Assembly (NCBI GenBank): GCA_964416755.1 | Contig: CAYQFH010000048.1 | Span: 1-19,411, forward strand | Direction: 5' to 3' | DNA length: 19,411 bases | Source: Thiopontia sp964416755 | GTDB lineage: Bacteria > Pseudomonadota > Gammaproteobacteria > GCF-002020875 | Part shown: in pieces, positions 15,224 through 19,411 of the stretch | Numbering within the stretch: the stretch's first letter is position 1 | How the letters are laid out: each line of letters begins with the position of its first letter | The notes under the pieces: generated by a model | The model's input: the letters and a program-made list of their open reading frames with translations, nothing else | What the model was told of the DNA's origin: nothing | The model's database searches: none | Program-made: the position numbers and the translations under genes

Positions 15224-15631
15224 ATGAGAAAAAGAGATCTACCCCTGCTATTGCTACTCCCGCTGACCCTGGCTGGCTGCAGCGCCACACTGGATGAGAA
15301 GCTACCCGAGATCTCGATGCCTGATCTCTCAATGCCGGACATCTCCATGCCCTCAGTACCGGGCATCTACCGGGCCGACATCCATCAGGGGAACATCATC
15401 GAACAGGAGATGATCAATCGCCTCAAACCGGGCATGAACAAGCGACAAGTACGCCATATCATGGGATCGCCACTACTGATCGACACCTTCCACCAGGAGC
15501 GTTGGGACTACTTCTACAGCCTGAAACAGGACGGTGAACTGCGGGAGAGAAAGCGGATCTCACTCTTCTTTACCGGAGAGAAGCTGGCACGTCTGGAGGG
15601 GGATCTGGTACCTCAAACCTCTTCTCAGTAA
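15224..15631 (+). CDS. bamE: Outer-membrane assembly lipoprotein BamE (SmpA/OmlA)
   Basis: Lipoprotein subunit of the BAM complex that inserts beta-barrel proteins in the outer membrane. 135 residues. The lipobox LAGC puts the acylated Cys at 19. The SmpA/OmlA domain starts at GIYRADIHQGNIIEQEMINR (about 47-66) and continues KPGMNKRQVRHIMGSPLL and ERWDYFYSL. An unusual linker between lipid and domain consists of three copies of a five-residue unit (ISMPD, LSMPD, ISMPS; residues 30-44; DNA 15311-15355). The ribosome site is weak. It follows recN by 81 bp as in E. coli; fur, divergent from this gene in Pseudomonas, is not here. The AT-rich palindrome downstream could be its terminator. Confidence 0.93.
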   Translation: MRKRDLPLLLLLPLTLAGCSATLDEKLPEISMPDLSMPDISMPSVPGIYRADIHQGNIIEQEMINRLKPGMNKRQVRHIMGSPLLIDTFHQERWDYFYSLKQDGELRERKRISLFFTGEKLARLEGDLVPQTSSQ

Positions 15632-15656
15632 ACAAAATCTCATATTTTAGTTTTGC

Positions 15657-15674
15657 GAAAAATTGCAATTTTTC
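15657..15674. repeat. Perfect 18-bp AT-rich palindrome after bamE
   Basis: GAAAAATTGCAATTTTTC is its own reverse complement. It lies 25 bp after the bamE stop and immediately before a -35 element (TTGACT, 15675-15680). It could be a weak terminator for bamE (stem followed by T-rich sequence) or a dimeric-regulator operator upstream of the riboswitch promoter. Confidence 0.7.
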
Positions 15675-15704
15675 TTGACTCAATACTTACCATTGAAATA
15701 TAAA
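15675..15704 (+). promoter_or_regulatory. Sigma-70-type promoter of the riboswitch transcript
   Basis: TTGACT (15675-15680), 18-bp spacer, TATAAA (15699-15704). Predicted start near 15711 falls just before the first strand of the aptamer P1 helix (GTAAC at 15715), as expected if the promoter serves the riboswitch RNA. Confidence 0.75.
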
Positions 15705-15710
15705 GAGGCC

Positions 15711-15800
15711 GTCTGTAACGGCAAAGCTGATCGAAAGACAGCCACGCAAAACCACTGGCCTAAAGAAGCATCGCTTTAATGGTAGCAGGGTTACCGGTCA
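15711..15800 (+). promoter_or_regulatory. Cyclic di-GMP-I (GEMM-I) riboswitch aptamer
   Basis: The conserved blocks of the GEMM-I aptamer appear in order: GGCAAAG, a P2 hairpin gctga-TCGAAAGA-cagc with its GAAA loop, CACGCAAAACC, GGCCTAAAG, a P3 arm AAGC-atc-GCTT, then GGTAGCAGGGTTACCG. P1 closes with GTAAC (15715-15719) against GTTAC (15790-15794). By alignment to the Vibrio Vc2 aptamer, the intercalating A47 corresponds to 15748, and the two guanine-reading bases G20 and C92 to G15720 and C15794. G rather than A at the G20 position favours c-di-GMP over the cGAMP-binding variant. Downstream are a hairpin switch region and a small membrane-protein gene. Confidence 0.95.
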
Positions 15801-15812
15801 AACAATATGATT

Positions 15813-15861
15813 GGTGACTCTGACAGAGTGAACTATCCAAATACTCAACTCTTGAGTCACC
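15813..15861 (+). promoter_or_regulatory. Candidate riboswitch expression platform (mutually exclusive hairpins)
   Basis: GGTGACTC (15813-15820) can pair with GAGTCACC (15854-15861) to make a long 8-bp stem. Two smaller hairpins use the same bases: ACTCT-gac-AGAGT (15817-15829) and ACTCAA-ctc-TTGAGT (15843-15857). The long form and the two-hairpin form cannot coexist, which is the logic of a switch. No U-run follows, so a rho-independent terminator is not evident; control by Rho, RNA stability or translation is possible. Confidence 0.6.
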
Positions 15862-15922
15862 TCTAACTTAATTCAGCCTAACCGCTGTCGTTTTCGTTTG
15901 CACTAGGAAAGAGGTATACATC

Positions 15923-15976
15923 ATGGACATCTTTATCTGCCATCGGGCTATAGTGATTCGCCGGAGGTTTCGATAA
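15923..15976 (+). CDS. 17-codon leader ORF upstream of the two-helix membrane protein
   Basis: Starts at ATG 15923 with a purine-rich ribosome site (aggaaagaggtatacatcATG) and encodes MDIFICHRAIVIRRRFR, then TAA. The stop overlaps the next start as TAATG, and the strong GGAGG of the next gene lies inside its last codons (CGG AGG). Ribosomes on this ORF would run through, and then terminate at, the next start, a layout typical of translational coupling. The peptide ends in a basic cluster. Too short to test by composition; it could also be incidental. Confidence 0.5.
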   Translation: MDIFICHRAIVIRRRFR

Positions 15977-16215
15977 TGAAAGCACACCTCATTGAATGGA
16001 TGGATCGGGGAGAAGAACGCTGGATTGGCTTCTTGACCTGGTTTTTAGTAGGAGTTTTCGTAGTACCGATTCTGCTTGCTGCTGTAACAGAGTGGATCAC
16101 TCTGGACCTATTCTATACAGACTTGCTATCCGCTAACTGGAGCAGTTGGAGTAGTGCGGTTGTGCTTGCTCCGTACCTACTCTATCAACTATTTAGAGCA
16201 TTGCTGACTGAATAG
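15976..16215 (+). CDS. 79-residue two-helix inner-membrane protein, unknown function, under a c-di-GMP riboswitch
   Basis: I do not recognise this protein. The start is well supported by cGGAGG eight nucleotides before the ATG. The sequence has a charged amphipathic N terminus (MKAHLIEWMDRGEERW), a long hydrophobic helix (about 17-40, IGFLTWFLVGVFVVPILLAAV), a short loop rich in Trp/Ser/Asp (LLSANWSSWSS) and a second helix (about 59-76, SAVVLAPYLLYQLFRALL), ending with a short charged tail. Two helices with a short loop predict both ends on the same side. No cysteines and no domain motif. It is the only full gene between the GEMM-I riboswitch and the terminator at 16269, so it is the probable target of c-di-GMP control. 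Confidence 0.78.
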   Translation: MKAHLIEWMDRGEERWIGFLTWFLVGVFVVPILLAAVTEWITLDLFYTDLLSANWSSWSSAVVLAPYLLYQLFRALLTE

Positions 16216-16268
16216 GATAATGTCAACTCTCCCTTGACGGTTCAACTTCCCGTCAAAACTATTCAGGC

Positions 16269-16297
16269 TCCCCCGGCCTTTCTGGCTGGGGATTTTT
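16269..16297 (+). terminator. Rho-independent terminator after the small membrane-protein gene
   Basis: Stem TCCCC/GGGGA (16269-16273 with 16288-16292), one mismatch, then GCC/GGC, loop near tttct, and five T residues (16293-16297). The T-run is present only on the plus strand. A second stem, TTGACGG/CCGTCAA (16234-16240 with 16250-16256), lies just upstream without a T-run. It separates the riboswitch unit from convergent rnfH, which ends at 16306. Confidence 0.85.
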
Positions 16298-16305
16298 AGG
16301 TGCCT

Positions 16306-16623
16306 TTAAGCATCTCCACCCCCCTTCTTCATCTTCTTACCTGCTGCCGCACGCTGCTTGCGCACCTCCTTGGGATCGGCAATCAGTGGGCGATAGATCT
16401 CTACCCGATCTCCTGCCAGTAACACCCGATCTTTTTTAGCGGCCTTGCCAAACACCCCCATCTTCCCCTTCTCCAGATCAATCTCCGGAAAGCGAGCCAC
16501 AATACCAGACTGCTCTACTGCCTGTTGCAAGGTAGCCCCTTCTGCCACCTCAACCTCAAAAATCACCTGCTCGTCTGGGCGCGCATAGGCGACTTCAACT
16601 ACCATTGTGTTATCTGCTTCCAC
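16306..16623 (-). CDS. rnfH: RnfH family ubiquitin-fold protein
   Basis: Small beta-grasp protein of the RnfH family (UPF0125), often paired with ratA as the partner of a toxin-antitoxin-like locus; its biochemical role is unsettled. 105 residues from the GTG at 16623, chosen because AGGAGGTG lies at the right distance; the ATG six codons later (16605) has no ribosome site. Conserved features: VVEVAYARPDEQVIFEVEV, ATLQQAVEQSGI, KMGVFGKAAKKDRVLLAGDRVEIYRPLIADPKEVRKQRA, then a Lys/Gly-rich tail. The first 14 bp overlap the end of ratA, so translation is probably coupled. Confidence 0.93.
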   Translation of the reverse strand: MEADNTMVVEVAYARPDEQVIFEVEVAEGATLQQAVEQSGIVARFPEIDLEKGKMGVFGKAAKKDRVLLAGDRVEIYRPLIADPKEVRKQRAAAGKKMKKGGGDA

Positions 16624-17053
16624 TGCTATACACCTCCTGTGCCCGTTTCACAAACGCATCAATCATTGACGCAGTAATCTGACTGAAGAGTGGCCCGATG
16701 GCCATCGCCACAATTTTACTCGAAAACTCGAATTCAACCTGCAGAGAGACCTTGCATGCCTCTTCATTCAGTGGCTCGAAGTCCCAGCGTCCACCCAACT
16801 GTTTAAATGGTCCCTTGACCAGCGACATATCAATCGAACGTCCAGGCACCTGGCGGTTACGGGTTGCAAACGACTGCTTCACCCCCTTGAAGGCAATATC
16901 CACCTCCCCCACATTCTCCAACTCCCCCTCCTCCAGAAAGCGGCTTCCACCACACCAGGGGAGAAAGTTCTGATACCCCGGCACATCGGCAGCAAGCACA
17001 AACATCTGCTCACTGCTGTAGGGCACCAGCGCACTCTTCTCGACAACAGGCAT
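16610..17053 (-). CDS. ratA: RatA-type START-domain protein (ribosome association toxin family)
   Basis: 147 residues of the polyketide cyclase/START fold, the family of E. coli RatA (YfjG), reported to bind 50S subunits and block 70S formation, and of eukaryotic Coq10, which binds ubiquinone. Landmarks: the N terminus MPVVEKSALVPYSSEQMFVL, then VPGYQNFLPWCGGSRFLEE, GPFKQLGGRWDF, and a C-terminal helix ASMIDAFVKRAQEVY. The frame is open for 30 more codons upstream, but that part lies inside the transporter gene and does not belong to the family; the start at 17053 makes TGATG with the transporter stop. The gene is sandwiched by overlap on both sides (transporter-ratA-rnfH). Confidence 0.93.
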   Translation of the reverse strand: MPVVEKSALVPYSSEQMFVLAADVPGYQNFLPWCGGSRFLEEGELENVGEVDIAFKGVKQSFATRNRQVPGRSIDMSLVKGPFKQLGGRWDFEPLNEEACKVSLQVEFEFSSKIVAMAIGPLFSQITASMIDAFVKRAQEVYSSGSR

Positions 17054-18411
17054 CAGATCAGATCGACGGCATTGAGGAAGACCAGCAGAATGGCGATCGG
17101 CGTGACATAACGGATCAGCAGCAACCACTTCTCGTAAGCCCACTCTCTCAGATGGAGTTCGCCACGGGAGTGGTTTTCATTCATCACCCAACCGGCAAAC
17201 AGTGCAATCAGCAGACCACCCAGCGGCAACATAATATTGGAGGTAAGGTAGTCGAGCAGATCGAAAATAGTCTTGTCGAACCATTTCAGATCGGACCAGA
17301 TATTGAAGGAGAAGATGGTTGCGATCCCCAGTAACCAGGTGACACTACCGGCCCCCAGTGCGGCACGCTTGCGACTCCAGCCACGATCCTCTACCAGCCA
17401 CGCCACCACCGGCTCAATGATCGAAATCGCTGAACTCCAGGCGGCAAACACCAACAAGACAAAGAAGAGAGTGCCAAAGATCACCCCACCCGGCATCCCG
17501 CCAAAGGCGACCGGAAGCGTCTGGAAGATCAAACCCGGTCCCGCCCCCGGCTCCAGTCCGTTGGAGAAGACGATCGGAAAAATCGCCAACCCGGCCAGCA
17601 GTGCCACTACGGTATCGGCAACCGCCACTGTCAACGCCACCTTGGTGATAGAGACATCATCCGGCAGATAGGCGCCATAAATCATGATCGCCCCCATTCC
17701 GAGACTGAGGGTAAAGAAGGCATGACCCAGTGCAGTCAATACCCCCTCGGTAGTCACCTTGCTGAAGTCGGCATCAAACAGAAAATGGAACCCCTGCATA
17801 AAGCCACCCGAATTCATCGCATAACCGACCAGAATCAGCAGCAGCACAAACAACGCCGGCATCAGCAGGCGCACCGCCTTCTCCAACCCCTCATGCACAC
17901 CACGTGCCACCACAAACATGGTCATCACCATAAACAGAGTGTGCCAGAAGAGCTGCGCTCCCGGGTTGGAGACCAGCCCACCAAACAGGTCACCCGACTG
18001 CTCACCACTGATCCCGGTAAAGGTACCACTGATTGCCGTAACCACATAGGAGAGCGCCCAACCAGCAATCACACTATAGAAAGAGAGAATCAGAAAACCG
18101 GCCAGCACACCGGACCAGCCGACAATCTGCCAGTGACCACTCCCCCGCGCCTCCTGTGCCAGCGTGCGCATAGTATGAATCGGACTCTGCTTGCCACGTC
18201 GCCCCAGCATAATCTCCGACATCATCACCGGAATACCCACAATCGCAATACAGAGCAGATAGATCAGCACAAAGGCACCACCACCGTTCTCACCGGTAAT
18301 GTAGGGAAACTTCCAGATATTTCCCAACCCCACCGCCGACCCCGTGGCAGCCAGAATAAAGACCCAGCGCGAAGACCACTGACCATGAATCGATTGACGT
18401 GTCTCTGTCAT
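17053..18411 (-). CDS. Sodium-coupled amino-acid transporter, NSS/SNF family
   Basis: Inner-membrane symporter with the LeuT fold, 452 residues. The N terminus WSSRWVFILAATGSAVGLGN (12-31), then IWKFPYITGENGGGAF, is the unwound first helix with the Na+-site Asn at 31; LeuT's Asn21 position is Ser here. The helix 6 region reads ALGHAFFTLSLGMGAIMIYG, matching the family. About 11-12 hydrophobic segments are visible, the size class of bacterial NSS proteins. The substrate cannot be read from sequence; amino acids are usual. The ribosome site is AAGGA eight nucleotides before the ATG. In E. coli ratA and smpB are adjacent; here this gene lies between them and its stop overlaps the ratA start. Confidence 0.95.
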   Translation of the reverse strand: MTETRQSIHGQWSSRWVFILAATGSAVGLGNIWKFPYITGENGGGAFVLIYLLCIAIVGIPVMMSEIMLGRRGKQSPIHTMRTLAQEARGSGHWQIVGWSGVLAGFLILSFYSVIAGWALSYVVTAISGTFTGISGEQSGDLFGGLVSNPGAQLFWHTLFMVMTMFVVARGVHEGLEKAVRLLMPALFVLLLILVGYAMNSGGFMQGFHFLFDADFSKVTTEGVLTALGHAFFTLSLGMGAIMIYGAYLPDDVSITKVALTVAVADTVVALLAGLAIFPIVFSNGLEPGAGPGLIFQTLPVAFGGMPGGVIFGTLFFVLLVFAAWSSAISIIEPVVAWLVEDRGWSRKRAALGAGSVTWLLGIATIFSFNIWSDLKWFDKTIFDLLDYLTSNIMLPLGGLLIALFAGWVMNENHSRGELHLREWAYEKWLLLIRYVTPIAILLVFLNAVDLI

Positions 18412-18492
18412 CTCTCAAATCCTTCTGATATAACAATTTATGCACATTGTGACCGATCAGCATACGATACTCAATCAGGTACCTGAACAAGA

Positions 18493-18498
18493 TATAAT
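18493..18498 (+). promoter_or_regulatory. -10 element placing the smpB start site at or next to the ATG
   Basis: A perfect TATAAT ends six bases before the smpB ATG (18505). A typical start seven bases after the -10 would fall on the A of the ATG. The -35 at the matching distance (ctcaat) is poor. No Shine-Dalgarno is present between the two. Either the mRNA is leaderless or this hexamer is not the promoter used. Confidence 0.5.
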
Positions 18499-18504
18499 TA
18501 CCCC

Positions 18505-18984
18505 ATGGGAAAGTCGAAGAAAAAAAAGCAGGCGCACAGCAATACTATCGCTCTCAACAAGACCGCACGCCACGACTACTTCATTGAAGAGAACTACGAG
18601 GCGGGGATCGCACTGGAGGGATGGGAGGTGAAGAGCCTGCGTGATGGTCGAGTACAGCTCAAGGAGAGCTACGTACTGGTCAAGGATGGCGAAGCCTACC
18701 TGTTTGGCGCACACATCTCCCCGCTACCCACTGCATCGACCCATATCCACCCCGACCCACTACGCAGCCGCAAGCTGCTGCTGCACCGCCGCGAGCTGGA
18801 TCGCCTGATCGGACTGGTTGACCGCAAGGGCTACACCCTCGTTCCGCTGGCTCTCTACTGGAGCAAGGGGCGCGCCAAACTGGATGTCGGGCTGGCCAAG
18901 GGCAAACAGGCCCATGACAAGCGGGCCACCATCAAGGATCGGGACTGGAAGCGGGAGCAAAGCCGCATCATGAAGAAAGGGTAA
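18505..18984 (+). CDS. smpB: SsrA-binding protein SmpB
   Basis: Binds tmRNA and brings it to stalled ribosomes for trans-translation. 159 residues (E. coli 160). The N terminus MGKSKKKKQAHSNTIALNKT, then ARHDYFIEENYEAG and LEGWEVKSLRDGRVQLKESYV, matches the OB-fold family; the LYWSKGRAKLDVGLAKGKQ segment and the basic C-terminal tail (HDKRATIKDRDWKREQSRIM) that enters the mRNA channel are intact. The ATG corresponds to the E. coli start, so the lack of a ribosome site is not due to a mis-set start. ssrA lies 237 bp downstream on the same strand, with a palindromic repeat between. Confidence 0.97.
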   Translation: MGKSKKKKQAHSNTIALNKTARHDYFIEENYEAGIALEGWEVKSLRDGRVQLKESYVLVKDGEAYLFGAHISPLPTASTHIHPDPLRSRKLLLHRRELDRLIGLVDRKGYTLVPLALYWSKGRAKLDVGLAKGKQAHDKRATIKDRDWKREQSRIMKKG

Positions 18985-18985
18985 A

Positions 18986-19119
18986 GTAACTGCCCAGTTC
19001 ACCTCTGAAAACTGCCATTTCTGTGTTCGAAAATGGTCATTTACACGTGTAACACTACGAGCAGTGCTCGTGGTCATCTAAGGATAAACTCGCATTTCCC
19101 ACCTCGACCTGGCAATTTA
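18986..19119. repeat. Palindromic intergenic repeat, copy B (longer, inverted relative to copy A)
   Basis: Read on the minus strand it starts AAATTGCCAGG and contains GGGAAATGCGAGTTTAT, then TAAATGACCATTTTCGAACAC, matching copy A (1109-1209) block by block, with an extra central segment. The extra part holds the perfect palindrome TTACACGTGTAA (19041-19052) and ACGAGCA-g-TGCTCGT (19057-19071). The outer arms (taactgcccagttc versus taaattgccaggtc) are imperfect terminal inverted repeats. It occupies most of the smpB-ssrA gap; ORFs across it are not credible. Confidence 0.75.
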
Positions 19120-19173
19120 AGAGGCAACCTGAATCAGTTACAGGTTCTGGTGAATCAGCACACAACAAAAACA

Positions 19174-19203
19174 TTCACTCACGGAACTTTCTGCCGTTAC
19201 AAT
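19174..19203 (+). promoter_or_regulatory. Probable ssrA promoter
   Basis: TTCACT (19174-19179), 18-bp spacer, TACAAT (19198-19203). The start near 19210 would leave a ~12-nt 5' leader before the mature tmRNA end at 19222, consistent with RNase P processing of pre-tmRNA. The -35 matches the consensus at four of six bases. Confidence 0.45.
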
Positions 19204-19221
19204 AGTCTACGTTACAACTTT

Positions 19222-19411
19222 GGGGACGACCTGGCTTCGACGTGGGTTACAAAACCTGAGGTGCATGTCGAGGGTGTAGACACCTCGTAAATCACTCTGC
19301 ACATTTATAGTTGCCAACGACGACAACTACGCACTCGCAGCTTAATAACCTGTTGAATGCCGTCTGACTGAAGCCGTGCTTATGCGTTCAGATTCCAGGC
19401 GTCGACTCTCA
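19222..19411 (+). ncRNA. ssrA: Transfer-messenger RNA (tmRNA), 5' part; continues beyond window
   Basis: Rescues stalled ribosomes with SmpB. The mature 5' end GGGGACGACCTGGCTTCGACG is the tRNA-like acceptor and D-arm region, followed by GAGGTGCATGTCGAGG and CTCGTAAATC as in E. coli tmRNA. The tag-reading frame is complete, followed by the start of the pseudoknot region. The 3' part with the T-arm and CCA end is outside the window, so about half of the expected ~360 nt is visible. Confidence 0.97.
19313..19348 (+). other. tmRNA tag-coding sequence (ANDDNYALAA, double stop)
   Basis: From the resume codon GCC: GCC AAC GAC GAC AAC TAC GCA CTC GCA GCT TAA TAA. The encoded tag is (A)ANDDNYALAA, differing from the E. 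coli ANDENYALAA by Glu to Asp at position 4. The ALAA end recognised by ClpXP/ClpAP is kept. The upstream determinant region (tttatagtt) resembles that of E. coli (aaaatagtc). Confidence 0.96.

Noticed and set aside
15862..15922. Rho-independent terminator as the riboswitch output
   Set aside because: No U-run follows the GAGTCACC arm; the only T-rich stretch (gttttcgtttg, 15890-15900) is not directly preceded by a stable stem.
16605..16623. ATG start for rnfH at 16605
   Set aside because: No ribosome site before it, whereas the GTG at 16623 has AGGAGGTG at proper distance.
17054..17143. N-terminal extension of ratA by 30 codons
   Set aside because: The extension lies inside the transporter gene, does not resemble RatA proteins, and the TGATG overlap gives a natural start.
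19033..19290. 85-codon ORF overlapping the smpB-ssrA gap and tmRNA
   Set aside because: It lies across a palindromic repeat and the structured 5' part of ssrA; no ribosome site or protein-like composition.
1..19411. CRISPR arrays, insertion-sequence transposases, prophage genes, tRNA genes or rRNA
   Set aside because: None seen: there are no regularly spaced direct repeats, no transposase or integrase motifs, and tmRNA is the only structural RNA gene recognised besides the riboswitch.

Overview
The window is a dense, low-redundancy housekeeping stretch of a gammaproteobacterial chromosome. Gene content and order support this: the nadK-recN-bamE block, convergent rnfH-ratA and then smpB-ssrA match the arrangement known from Escherichia coli, and prfB-lysS and cvpA-purF-metZ are also familiar gammaproteobacterial neighbours. 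The base composition is moderate. The presence of hrcA with a CIRCE operator beside sigma-32-type promoters, plus several families of short palindromic intergenic repeats, points away from enterics and towards a Chromatiales-like, possibly sulfur-oxidising lineage. That last placement is inference only.

Region 1 (1-6016, minus strand) reads prfB > lysS > cvpA > purF > metZ. It covers translation termination (RF2, with an intact programmed +1 frameshift), lysyl-tRNA synthesis, a CvpA membrane protein, the first step of purine synthesis, and methionine/homocysteine synthesis (metZ is cut by the window edge). A large imperfect palindrome sits between purF and metZ, and a CACAGAG-type hairpin repeat between prfB and lysS.

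Region 2 (6110-12421, minus strand) is the heat-shock cluster hrcA > grpE > dnaK > dnaJ, with dapB overlapping the end of dnaJ and a small secreted orphan protein after it. Sigma-32-like promoters precede grpE (inside the end of hrcA) and dnaK. A CIRCE operator lies in the hrcA/nadK divergent intergenic region, so the cluster appears to be under both activation and repression. A second CACAGAG hairpin sits between dnaK and dnaJ.

Region 3 (12541-15631, plus strand) is nadK > recN > bamE: NADP synthesis, double-strand-break repair and outer-membrane assembly.

Region 4 (15632-16297, plus strand) is the most interesting part. A sigma-70-like promoter is followed directly by a clear GEMM-I (cyclic di-GMP) riboswitch aptamer, a set of mutually exclusive hairpins, a 17-codon leader ORF whose stop overlaps the next start, and a 79-residue two-helix membrane protein that I do not recognise, closed by a rho-independent terminator. 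It looks like a compact c-di-GMP-controlled unit inserted between bamE and rnfH.

Region 5 (16306-19411) holds minus-strand rnfH, ratA and an NSS-family sodium-coupled transporter (ratA overlaps both neighbours), then plus-strand smpB with a possible leaderless mRNA, a second copy of the palindromic repeat family, and the 5' part of tmRNA (ssrA) including its complete tag ORF ANDDNYALAA.
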